Of a stretch of 64,000 bases of DNA, positions 18,765 to 28,405 are shown piece after piece. This stretch comes from Cellulomonas xiejunii (GTDB lineage Bacteria; Actinomycetota; Actinomycetes; Actinomycetales; Cellulomonadaceae): the NCBI RefSeq assembly GCF_024508315.1, contig NZ_CP101987.1, positions 2,852,001 through 2,916,000 of the forward strand. Reading direction: 5' to 3'. Numbering within the stretch: the first letter of the stretch is position 1; each line of letters opens with the position of its first letter. Position numbers and translations under genes: made by a program. The notes under the pieces were generated by a model. That model was not told the DNA's origin, searched no databases, and was given only the letters and a program-made list of their open reading frames with translations.

Positions 18765-20378
18765 TCAGGGCAGGCGCAGGCTGCGCTCGACCTGCAGGAG
18801 ACGGGTGAGGACGCGCGGCCAGACCTCGGTGCCCAGCTCGTGGACCTGGCGCATGCCGAGCCCGCGCCCGGTGTGGACGCCACGCTGGGCCACCACGGCC
18901 TGCGTCCACGTCGTCTCCCACAGGCCCTCGCGCCCGTGGCGGCGCCCGTACCCCGACGCCCCGACCCCGCCGAGCGGCACACCGACGCTCCCCCACAGCA
19001 GGTGGTGCGTGTCGTTGACGGACACGGCACCGGCCCGCACGCGCGCCGCGAGCGCGGCGCCCCGTGCCGACGAGCGCGTCCACACGGCGGCCACGAGGCC
19101 CAGCTCCGAGTCGTTCAGTGCGGCGACGGCCTCGTCGTCGGACGCCACCGGGTACACGGCCACGACGGGCCCGAAGGTCTCCTCGCGGTACGCGCGGGCC
19201 GCCGGCGGCACGTCTGCCAGCACCGTCGGCTCGTAGAAGTACGGGCCCAGGTCGGGCCGCTGCTCGCCGCCCACGAGGACGGTGGCGCCGTGCCCGACGG
19301 CGTCCTCGACGTGCTCGACGACGCGCGCGAGCTGCGCGGGACCGACGAGCGACCCCATGTCGGAGCGGTAGTCGAGGCCCGAGCCCAGGCGCAGCGCGGC
19401 CGTGCGGCGCACGAGCTCGGCGACGAACGCCTCCCGTACCTGCTCGTGCACGTAGATCCTCTCGATGCTCGCGCACAGCTGGCCCGCGGACCCGAAACAG
19501 GCGCGCACCGCGCCCTCGGCGGCGGCCTCGACGTCGACGTCCTCCGCGACGTACATCGCGTTCTTGCCGCCGAGCTCGAGGGTGACCGGCACCCCGAGCT
19601 CCCCCGCGCGGCCCGCGAACACCCGACCCGACCGCGTCGACCCGGTGAACCCGGCGTGGTCGACGTGCTCGAGCAGGGCCATCCCGACGTCCGGTCCGCC
19701 GACGACGACCTGCAGGAGGTCCTCCGGCAGGCCGGCGTCCTCGAGCAGCTCGGCGCACCACAGGAGCGTGAGGGCGGTCTGCGGGTCCGCACGCAGCAGC
19801 ACGGCGTTGCCGGCGACCAGGGCGGTCAGCGAGTCCCCCAGCCCGAGCGCCAGCGGGTAGTTCCAGGGCGTGACGATCCCGACGACGCCGACGGGATGAC
19901 GCAGGACCCGCGCGGAGGAGAACGGGCCCGTCAGCGCGCGCACGCTGCGGGGCGACAGGAAGCGGCGCGCACGCAGCGCGTAGTAGCGCGCCGTGTTGGC
20001 GGCGTCGCCGACCTCCTCCCACGCGTGGGTGCGCGCCTTGCCGGTCTCGACCTGGAGCAGGTCGAGGACCTCGGACTGCCGTTCGAGCAGCAGGTCGTGC
20101 ACGCGCAGCAGCACCGCGGCACGCTCACGCCCGGGGCGGGCCGCCCACAACCGCTGCGCCGCGCGGGCGCGGCGTGCCGCCTCGGGCAGGTCCGCGGGCA
20201 CGGTCAGCGGCACCGCGGCCACGGGCGCTCCCGTGAAGGGTGCCGACGACGACGCGGTGGAGTGCCCGGGGCGGGCGACGACGCGCGCGAGGAGACTTCG
20301 CACGTCGTCGGGCTCGAGCACGTACGTCGCGAGCGGGTCGGTCTCGGGGTCGTGCAGGTCGGCATGATCGTGCGCCAT
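18765..20378 (-). CDS. NAD(P)-dependent aldehyde dehydrogenase (succinate-semialdehyde type)
   Basis: 537 residues of the aldehyde dehydrogenase superfamily: cofactor-binding region VVGIVTPWNYPLALGLGDSL, GFTGSTRSGRVF, general-base Glu in VTLELGGKNAMYV, catalytic Cys in GSAGQLCASIERIYV, and ETFGPVVAVYPV near the end. It resembles the succinate-semialdehyde dehydrogenase branch, but substrate cannot be fixed from sequence alone. ATG at 20376-20378 was chosen over the longer frame, whose first 74 residues are low-complexity. It is a single gene convergent with ackA. Confidence 0.88.
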   Translation of the reverse strand: MAHDHADLHDPETDPLATYVLEPDDVRSLLARVVARPGHSTASSSAPFTGAPVAAVPLTVPADLPEAARRARAAQRLWAARPGRERAAVLLRVHDLLLERQSEVLDLLQVETGKARTHAWEEVGDAANTARYYALRARRFLSPRSVRALTGPFSSARVLRHPVGVVGIVTPWNYPLALGLGDSLTALVAGNAVLLRADPQTALTLLWCAELLEDAGLPEDLLQVVVGGPDVGMALLEHVDHAGFTGSTRSGRVFAGRAGELGVPVTLELGGKNAMYVAEDVDVEAAAEGAVRACFGSAGQLCASIERIYVHEQVREAFVAELVRRTAALRLGSGLDYRSDMGSLVGPAQLARVVEHVEDAVGHGATVLVGGEQRPDLGPYFYEPTVLADVPPAARAYREETFGPVVAVYPVASDDEAVAALNDSELGLVAAVWTRSSARGAALAARVRAGAVSVNDTHHLLWGSVGVPLGGVGASGYGRRHGREGLWETTWTQAVVAQRGVHTGRGLGMRQVHELGTEVWPRVLTRLLQVERSLRLP

Positions 20379-20719
20379 CGCGTCAGCGTACGCCGGGGCC
20401 CTGCGCGTTCGGTGGACCACGTCCGCTCCTCCTGCGCCCCCCGCCGCCGACGAGGGCACCACGACCCGCACGACGCTGCGGCTCCCGGGCCTGGGCGTCG
20501 TGGTCGCGGCCGTCGGGCTCGTGTGGTCCCGCGCGCCGTACCGGCGGGAGCGCCGCTGACGGCGTCCGGCCGACGGTGTCGCCCACGTCACACCACGCAC
20601 GCTGCCACCCGTGGCGTAAGGTAAGCCTCACCTATTGAGCCCGCCCACCGCGGGCCCGTCGGGAGGCTGCGCGCACGCGTCGCTCGTCCCGATGACTGCG
20701 ACCCTCTGCGAAGGACACC
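20379..20719. other. Divergent 341-bp intergenic region, possible orphan frame
   Basis: Separates the aldehyde dehydrogenase from the siderophore operon. It contains the iron box at 20617-20635. A plus-strand frame ending at TGA 20557-20559 (about 20434 onward) would read as a Thr/Ala/Pro-rich stretch, one hydrophobic segment (PGLGVVVAAVGLVW) and a basic tail, all with G/C-ending codons. There is no ATG, GTG or TTG in that frame, so it is not called as a gene. Confidence 0.4.
20617..20635. promoter_or_regulatory. DtxR/IdeR-type iron box
   Basis: TAAGGTAAGCCTCACCTAT is a 19-bp interrupted palindrome close to the actinobacterial iron-box consensus TTAGGTTAGGCTAACCTAA. It lies 85 bp upstream of the siderophore-binding protein start, so Fe(II)-DtxR/IdeR repression of the importer operon is likely. 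Confidence 0.8.
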
Positions 20720-21781
20720 ATGCGCACTGCGCCCTCCCGCCGCGCCCTGCGACCGCTCGTCGCCGCGACCGCCGCAGCCCTCCTCCTCGCCGCCTGCTCG
20801 ACGGGCGGCGCGGCCGACGGTGACGGCGCGACTGCGTCGCCGAGCGCGGACGGCGCCGCCTTCCCCGTCACGCTGACCAACGCGTTCGGTGAGACGACCG
20901 TCGAGTCCGAGCCGACCGCCGTGGCGACCGTCAACTGGGGCAACCACGACGTACCGATCGCGCTGGGCATCGTCCCCGTCGGGTTCGCCGGGTCGACCTA
21001 CGGCGACGACGACGCCGACGGCGTGCTCCCGTGGACGTTCGAGGCGCTCGAGAAGCTGGGTGCCACGGGCGACGACCTGCCGGTGCTCTTCGACGAGACC
21101 GACGGCATCGCGTTCGAGTCGGTCGCCAACACCGAGCCCGACGTCGTCCTGGCCGCCTACTCCGGCCTCACCCAGGAGGACTGGACGACGCTGCAGCAGA
21201 TCGCGCCGACCGTGTCGTGGCCCGAGTTCGCGTGGGGCACGAACTGGAAGGACATGGCGCTCGTCAACGGCCGGGCCCTGGGCCGCGAGGCCGAGGCGCA
21301 GGAGATCGTCGACGACGTCCTCGCGCAGATCGAGGACGCGCTCGCCGAGCGCCCGGACGTCGAGGGCACGACGATCGCGTACACGTGGATCGACCCGGCC
21401 GACCTCAGTACGATCGGCGTCTACACACCGCTGGACGCGCGCGTGCAGCTCCTCGAGGACCTCGGCATGAAGGTCGCGCCGTCGGTCGTCGAGCTCGCGG
21501 GCGACACCGAGGAGTTCTTCGTCAACCTCGCCTCCGAGCAGGCCGACGCGCTGTCCGACGTCGACGTCCTGGTGACCTACGGCGACGACTCGACGCTCGC
21601 CACGCTGCAGGCCGACCCGCTGCTGAACAAGATCCCGGCCGTCGCGCGCGGTTCCGTGGTCGTCGTCCCGGACGGCGCCCCGCTCTCCTCGGCCACGTCC
21701 GGCCCGACCGTCCTGTCGGTCCCGTGGGCGCTCGACGCCTACCTCGACCTGTTCCAGGCCGCCGCGGCGAAGGTCGGATGA
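20720..21781 (+). CDS. Iron-siderophore ABC transporter, binding lipoprotein
   Basis: 353 residues. The signal peptide has lipobox LLLAACST, then a FecB/FepB-type periplasmic-binding domain (NAFGETTVESEPTAVATVNW, EPDVVLAAYSGLTQEDW, ALSDVDVLVTYGDDSTL). It captures a ferric siderophore outside the membrane for the two permeases that follow. ATG 20720 follows AAGGA. The stop overlaps the next start (ATGA). It is first in a four-gene operon behind an iron box. Confidence 0.92.
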   Translation: MRTAPSRRALRPLVAATAAALLLAACSTGGAADGDGATASPSADGAAFPVTLTNAFGETTVESEPTAVATVNWGNHDVPIALGIVPVGFAGSTYGDDDADGVLPWTFEALEKLGATGDDLPVLFDETDGIAFESVANTEPDVVLAAYSGLTQEDWTTLQQIAPTVSWPEFAWGTNWKDMALVNGRALGREAEAQEIVDDVLAQIEDALAERPDVEGTTIAYTWIDPADLSTIGVYTPLDARVQLLEDLGMKVAPSVVELAGDTEEFFVNLASEQADALSDVDVLVTYGDDSTLATLQADPLLNKIPAVARGSVVVVPDGAPLSSATSGPTVLSVPWALDAYLDLFQAAAAKVG

Positions 21782-22833
21782 CCCTCACCGCCACCGCCGG
21801 GACGCCGGCCCCGCCCGCACGGGTGGGGCCGGCGTCCCTGCGCCGTCGTCGCACGCTCGGCCTCGCCGCGTGCGTCGTCGGCGTGCTCCTCGCCGTGGTC
21901 GCGTCGCTCGCGTTCGGGGCGCGGGTCGTCGGCTGGGACGACGTGGTGGCGGGCGTGCTGCACCCCGACACGACGGACATCGCGCAGGCGGCCGTGCGCT
22001 CGCGCGTCGCGCGCACGGTCCTCGGGCTGCTCGTGGGTGCCGCGCTCGGCGTCGGCGGGGCGGTCCTGCAGGGCCTGACCCGCAACCCGCTCGCGGACCC
22101 CGCGCTGCTCGGCATCAGCTCGGGCGCCTCGCTCGCGGTGGTGCTCGGCATCATGCTGCTCGGGCTGTCGACGCTGACCCAGTACGTGTGGTTCGCGTTC
22201 GCGGGCGCGGCGCTCGCGGCGCTGCTCGTCTACGCCATCGGGTCGATGGGCCGCGAGGGGGCGACCCCGCTCAAGCTCGCGCTGGCCGGGGCCGCCACCA
22301 CCGCGGCGCTCGGGTCGGGTGTGTCCATGGTGCTGCTGTCGCGCACCGACGTGCTCGACACGTTCCGGTTCTGGCAGGTGGGCTCGCTGGGCCGCGCGTC
22401 GTTCGCGGAGATCGCCCAGGTCACGCCCTTCCTCGTGGTCGGCGCGGTGCTCGCCGTCGGCTGCGCGCGCGGCATGGACGCCATCGCGCTCGGTGACGAC
22501 GTCGCGGTCGGGCTGGGGCAGCGCGTGGGCACCGTCCGGGCCGTCGGTGGCCTGGGCGCGGTCCTGCTGTGCGGCACCGCGGTCGCCGCCGCCGGGCCCA
22601 TCGGGTTCGTCGGGCTCGTCGTGCCGCACCTCGCACGCACGTTCACCGGCCCCAGCCACCGCTGGCTGCTGCCCGTCTCCGCCGCGCTCGGCGCCGCGCT
22701 GCTGCTGGCCGCCGACGTCGTGGGGCGTGTCGTCGCGCGGCCGCAGGAGGTCGAGGTCGGCATCGTCACGGCCGTGCTCGGTGCACCCGTGTTCATCGCG
22801 ATCATCCGTCGGCACAAGGTGCGTGAGCTGTGA
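21778..22833 (+). CDS. Iron-siderophore ABC permease, FecCD family (first)
   Basis: 351 residues with about nine to ten hydrophobic helices and FecCD/BtuC landmarks: GAALGVGGAVLQGLTRNPLA, DPALLGISSGASLAVVLGI, and GPIGFVGLVVPHLARTF near the ATPase-coupling region. It forms half of the membrane channel. ATG 21778 overlaps the binding-protein stop; the C-terminus overlaps the second permease (GTGA). Confidence 0.93.
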   Translation: MTLTATAGTPAPPARVGPASLRRRRTLGLAACVVGVLLAVVASLAFGARVVGWDDVVAGVLHPDTTDIAQAAVRSRVARTVLGLLVGAALGVGGAVLQGLTRNPLADPALLGISSGASLAVVLGIMLLGLSTLTQYVWFAFAGAALAALLVYAIGSMGREGATPLKLALAGAATTAALGSGVSMVLLSRTDVLDTFRFWQVGSLGRASFAEIAQVTPFLVVGAVLAVGCARGMDAIALGDDVAVGLGQRVGTVRAVGGLGAVLLCGTAVAAAGPIGFVGLVVPHLARTFTGPSHRWLLPVSAALGAALLLAADVVGRVVARPQEVEVGIVTAVLGAPVFIAIIRRHKVREL

Positions 22834-23870
22834 CCACGCTGCTGCTCGCGGCGGGCGTCGTCGCACGCGGCCGTCAGGCCCGCGCACGGCGCTACCGGAC
22901 CGTCCTGACCGTCCTCGCCCTCGCGGTGGTCGCCGTCGCCGTCGTCGCGCTGTGCGTCGGCGAGCGCTCGTACGCGCCGACCGAGGTGCTGCGCGTGCTG
23001 CTGGGCGAGCAGGTGCCCGGTGCGTCGTTCAACGTCGGCGTGCTGCGCGCGCCTCGCGTCCTGACGGCCGTGCTCGTGGGCGTCGCGTTCGGCATGGGCG
23101 GCGTCGTGTTCCAGACGATGCTGCGCAACCCTCTGGCCAGCCCCGACATCATCGGTGTCAGCGCAGGGTCGAGCGCGGCCGCGGTCGTCGCGATCACCGC
23201 GTTCGGCCTGTCCGGCCCGGCGCTCTCGGGCGTCGCGGTCGTCGCGGGCCTCGCCGTCGCCGCCGTGATCTACACGCTGTCGTGGCGTGACGGCGTGCAG
23301 GGCGCCCGCCTCGTGCTCATCGGCATCGCCGTGGGGGCCATGCTCGACTCCGTCATCGGCTACGCCCTGACCCGCGCGGGCGTGTACGACGCCGGCGAGG
23401 CCCTGCGCTGGCTGACCGGGTCCCTGAACTCCGCGTTCTGGCCCGGCGTCGGACCGCTCGCCGCCGCGCTCGGCGTGCTGCTGCCCGTGCTCCTGGTGCT
23501 CGCCCGCCGGTTGCCCGCGCTGCAGCTCGGCGACGACGCCGCGGCCGGCCTCGGTGTGCAGCCCGACCGCTCGCGCCTGGCGCTGCTGCTCGTCGCGGTC
23601 GCCGTCATCGCGGTGGCGACCGCCGCGACCGGGCCGATCGCGTTCGTCGCGTTCCTGTCCGGCCCCATCGCGCACCGCCTGCTGCGCGGCACCGGGCCGG
23701 TCGTCGTCCCTGCCGGCCTCGTCGGGGCGCTGCTCGTGCTGGTGGCGGACCTGGTGGGGCAGCACCTGCTGGTCCACCGCTTCCCCGTCGGCGTCGTCAC
23801 CGGCGTGCTCGGCGCGCCCTACCTGCTCTGGCTGCTCGCCAGGACCAACCGCTCCGGAGGCTCCCTGTGA
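22830..23870 (+). CDS. Iron-siderophore ABC permease, FecCD family (second)
   Basis: 346 residues, homologous to the preceding permease (VAFGMGGVVFQTMLRNPLAS, SPDIIGVSAGSSAAAVVAIT, GPIAFVAFLSGPIAHRLL). The pair is expected to form a heterodimeric channel. GTG 22830 overlaps the upstream stop and the end overlaps the ATPase gene, as in typical fec/fep operons. Confidence 0.93.
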   Translation: MTTLLLAAGVVARGRQARARRYRTVLTVLALAVVAVAVVALCVGERSYAPTEVLRVLLGEQVPGASFNVGVLRAPRVLTAVLVGVAFGMGGVVFQTMLRNPLASPDIIGVSAGSSAAAVVAITAFGLSGPALSGVAVVAGLAVAAVIYTLSWRDGVQGARLVLIGIAVGAMLDSVIGYALTRAGVYDAGEALRWLTGSLNSAFWPGVGPLAAALGVLLPVLLVLARRLPALQLGDDAAAGLGVQPDRSRLALLLVAVAVIAVATAATGPIAFVAFLSGPIAHRLLRGTGPVVVPAGLVGALLVLVADLVGQHLLVHRFPVGVVTGVLGAPYLLWLLARTNRSGGSL

Positions 23871-24742
23871 CGGACCCCGTCCACACCCTCGCGGTCGAGG
23901 GCATCACCGTCGGGTACGACGAGCGGGTCGTCGTGCACGACATGACGCTCGAGGTCGCGCCCGGGCGGATCACCGCGATCGTCGGCGCCAACGGCTGCGG
24001 CAAGTCCACCCTGCTGCGCGCCATGGCACGCCTGCTGCGCCCGCGCAGCGGCCGAGTCCTGCTCGACGGCACCCCGATCGACACGATGCCGTCCAAGGAG
24101 GTCGCGACGATCCTCGGACTGCTCCCCCAGTCCCCCGTGTGCCCCGAGGGCATCGCCGTGGCGGACCTCGTCGGGCGTGGTCGCTACCCCCACCAGGGCT
24201 GGTTCCGCCGCTGGACCGCGCAGGACGACGAGATCGTCGAGCAGGCGCTCGTCGCGACCGACATCCTCGACCTGGCCGACCGCCCGGTCGACGAGCTGTC
24301 GGGCGGGCAGCGCCAGCGCGTGTGGATCGCGATGGCTCTCGCGCAGCAGACCGACGTTCTGCTGCTCGACGAGCCCACGACGTTCCTCGACGTCTCCCAC
24401 CAGGTCGACGTGCTCGACCTGCTCGCCGACCTCAACCGCGACCGTGGCACGACGATCGTCATGGTCCTGCACGACCTCAACCTCGCGGCGCGCTACGCCG
24501 ACCGGCTCGTGGCCCTCACGGACGGGCGCCTGTACGCGCAGGGCACCCCGGCCGACGTGGTCACCGAGACGATGGTGCGCGACGTGTTCGGCATGGCCGC
24601 CCGCGTCGTGCCCGACCCGGTCAGCGGCTCGCCGCTGGTGCTGCCGATCGGCCGGCACCGCACCGCCCCGGCCGCGCCGGCGACGGAGGAGGGCGTGCCC
24701 GACTCGCCAGCCGACCTGCCGGCGGCACAGCCCGTACCGTGA
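23867..24742 (+). CDS. Iron-siderophore ABC transporter ATPase
   Basis: 291 residues with complete motifs: Walker A VGANGCGKSTLLRAM, signature LSGGQRQRVWIAMAL, Walker B VLLLDEPTTFLD and H-loop VLHDLNLAARYADR. FecE/FepC family; it powers uptake of ferric siderophore through the two preceding permeases. The C-terminal 30 residues are Ala/Pro-rich and probably disordered. It converges on guaB3, 46 bp away. Confidence 0.94.
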   Translation: MTDPVHTLAVEGITVGYDERVVVHDMTLEVAPGRITAIVGANGCGKSTLLRAMARLLRPRSGRVLLDGTPIDTMPSKEVATILGLLPQSPVCPEGIAVADLVGRGRYPHQGWFRRWTAQDDEIVEQALVATDILDLADRPVDELSGGQRQRVWIAMALAQQTDVLLLDEPTTFLDVSHQVDVLDLLADLNRDRGTTIVMVLHDLNLAARYADRLVALTDGRLYAQGTPADVVTETMVRDVFGMAARVVPDPVSGSPLVLPIGRHRTAPAAPATEEGVPDSPADLPAAQPVP

Positions 24743-24788
24743 CCGGCGAGGGCCGACCACGAGACGGGCCCGTCGCCGCGCCGACGCG

Positions 24789-25913
24789 TCAGTACGGCTG
24801 GTACGGCGAGACGACGACCTCGATCCGCTGGAACTCCTTGAGGTCGGAGTACCCCGTCGTGGCCATCGCCCGGCGCAGCGCACCGATGAGGTTGAGCGTG
24901 CCGTCGGCCGTGTGACCCGGCCCGAACAGGATCTGCTCGAGGGTCCCGACCGTGCCCACCTCCACACGCTCGCCGCGCGGCAGCTGGGGGTGGTGCGCCT
25001 CGGGGCCCCAGTGGAAGCCGCGGCCCGGGGCGTCGGTCGCGCGTGCGAGCGCCGCACCCAGCATGACCGCGTCCGCGCCGCACGCGACGGCCTTGACCAG
25101 GTCGCCCGACCGACCCACGCCGCCGTCGGCGATGACGTGCACGTACCGGCCGCCGGACTCGTCGAGGTAGTCGCGCCGGGCTGCGGCCACGTCGGCGACC
25201 GCCGTCGCCATGGGCGCGTGGATGCCGAGGGACGCGCGCGTCGTGTGCGCCGCTCCCCCGCCGAACCCGACGAGGACACCTGCCGCACCCGTGCGCATGA
25301 GGTGCAGCGCCGCGGTGTACGTCGACGCGCCGCCGACGATCACGGGGACGTCGAGCTCGTAGATGAAGCGCTTGAGGTTCAGGGGCTCGGCACGCCCGGA
25401 CACGTGCTCGGCCGACACGGTGGTCCCGCGGATGAGGAACACGTCGACGCCCGCGTCGACGACCGTGCGCCAGTGCTCCTGCGTGCGCTGCGGGCTCAGG
25501 GCGCCCGCGACGACGACCCCTGCGTCGCGGATCTCCTGCAGCCGGGCACGGATCAGCTCGGGGCGGATCGGGGCCGCGTAGATCTCCTGCATGCGAGCGG
25601 TCGCGCGCGGCGCGTCAAGTGCAGCGATCTCCTCGAGCAGCGCCGTCGGGTCGTCGTAGCGCGTCCACAGACCTTCGAGGTCGAGCACGCCGAGACCACC
25701 GGCGCGTCCCAGAGCGACCGCTGACGCGGGGCTCATCACCGAGTCCATGGGCGCTGCGAGGACGGGCAGGTCGAAGTGGTAGGCGTCGATCTGCCAGCCG
25801 ACCGAGACCTCCTCCGGGTCACGCGTACGGCGCGACGGCACCACCGCGATGTCGTCGAAGGAGTACGCCCGGCGTCCTCGCTTGCCCCTACCGATCTCGA
25901 TGTCGCTGGTCAC
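24789..25913 (-). CDS. guaB3: GuaB3 family IMP dehydrogenase-related protein
   Basis: 374 residues, a TIM-barrel protein of the IMPDH/GMPR superfamily without CBS domains (compare guaB upstream). Landmarks: VLAAPMDSVMSPASA, VIVGGASTYTAALHLMRTGA and YVHVIADGGVGRSGDLVKA. The catalytic-loop position, GPGSICTTR in the neighbouring GuaB, reads GGGAAHTTR here, so the nucleophilic Cys is replaced by His. I recall this as typical of actinobacterial GuaB3 but cannot check it here. Its reaction is therefore uncertain. It lies 57 bp downstream of guaB and is probably co-transcribed. Confidence 0.88.
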   Translation of the reverse strand: MTSDIEIGRGKRGRRAYSFDDIAVVPSRRTRDPEEVSVGWQIDAYHFDLPVLAAPMDSVMSPASAVALGRAGGLGVLDLEGLWTRYDDPTALLEEIAALDAPRATARMQEIYAAPIRPELIRARLQEIRDAGVVVAGALSPQRTQEHWRTVVDAGVDVFLIRGTTVSAEHVSGRAEPLNLKRFIYELDVPVIVGGASTYTAALHLMRTGAAGVLVGFGGGAAHTTRASLGIHAPMATAVADVAAARRDYLDESGGRYVHVIADGGVGRSGDLVKAVACGADAVMLGAALARATDAPGRGFHWGPEAHHPQLPRGERVEVGTVGTLEQILFGPGHTADGTLNLIGALRRAMATTGYSDLKEFQRIEVVVSPYQPY

Positions 25914-25970
25914 CCGAAGAGCCTACCGGCGCGCGCGGGGTGGCCCGGCGCGCGCCGCGTGCCGCGCGCC

Positions 25971-27536
<1,566 letters not shown>

Positions 27537-28211
27537 TCAGTCGATGATTCCGCGCCGCAGCCCGATGGCGACGGCCTGCGCCCGGTCCGACGCCCCGAGC
27601 TTGCGGAACAGACGGCGTGCGTGGGTCTTGACCGTGTCCTCCGAGAGGAAGAGCTCCTGCCCGATCTGCGCGTTGGACCGCCCATGGCTCATGCCCACGA
27701 GCACCTCGATCTCACGCTTGGTCAGCACGGGGTTGGGGTCGCCCTGCCGCGGCCCGACACCGGCGTCGGCCCGCGACGCGTGCGTCTCCTGCAGCGGCGA
27801 GGCCGGGTGCGGCACCGCCGGTGCACCGGGCGGTGCGGACGAGACCGGGCTGGCCTGCACGTGCGCGGCGACCGCGGCGAGCTCGGCGCGGCCGACGTCG
27901 GGGGCCAGGAAGCCGCGCGCACCGAGCGCGAGCGCACGGTCGAGGGCCTCCCCGTCGTCGGGACCGGCGAGCAGCACGATCGCGGCCGACGGGGCGACGG
28001 ACCGCAGACGGCGGATGGCCTCCGCGGGTCCGGCACCGGGCAGGTGGGCGTCGAGCAGGACGACGGTGGGAGCGATGCGGCGCGCGAGCGCCAGCAGCTC
28101 GTCGGCCGTCGCCGCAGCGCGGACGGGTGCCAACGACGGCACACCGATCGATGTCACGACGAGCCGCTCACGAACGGTCGCCGAGCCGTGGCAAACCACG
28201 ACTCCAGCCAT
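27537..28211 (-). CDS. bldM: BldM-type atypical response regulator
   Basis: 224 residues. The C-terminal LuxR/NarL helix-turn-helix (LTKREIEVLVGMSHGRSNAQ, LFLSEDTVKTHARRLFRKLG) closely matches Streptomyces BldM as I remember it, and neighbours whiD and guaB match the Streptomyces order. The receiver domain looks degenerate: VVVCHGSATVRERL lacks the acidic pair and FLAPD lacks the conserved Lys, although an Asp remains in VVLLDAHLPG. Phosphorylation control is therefore doubtful. ATG 28211 has GGAGGA about 6 nt upstream; the longer frame is rejected. Predicted cytoplasmic transcription factor. Confidence 0.85.
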   Translation of the reverse strand: MAGVVVCHGSATVRERLVVTSIGVPSLAPVRAAATADELLALARRIAPTVVLLDAHLPGAGPAEAIRRLRSVAPSAAIVLLAGPDDGEALDRALALGARGFLAPDVGRAELAAVAAHVQASPVSSAPPGAPAVPHPASPLQETHASRADAGVGPRQGDPNPVLTKREIEVLVGMSHGRSNAQIGQELFLSEDTVKTHARRLFRKLGASDRAQAVAIGLRRGIID

Positions 28212-28405
28212 GGGGTTCCTCCTCGCGCCGATCCCGTCACCACATGCGTGCACGGTCCATGCCTGCATCGGCGTTACCGGTGCGTCACGTTAGCCCTCTG
28301 CACCGACCGCCGAGACTTGAACGCGCCGTTTCCTCACGGTTGCGGGCTCACGCGTGCAATGGCATCACGCGAACGGGTCACGCAGGCGTGAGCACATGAC
28401 AACGG

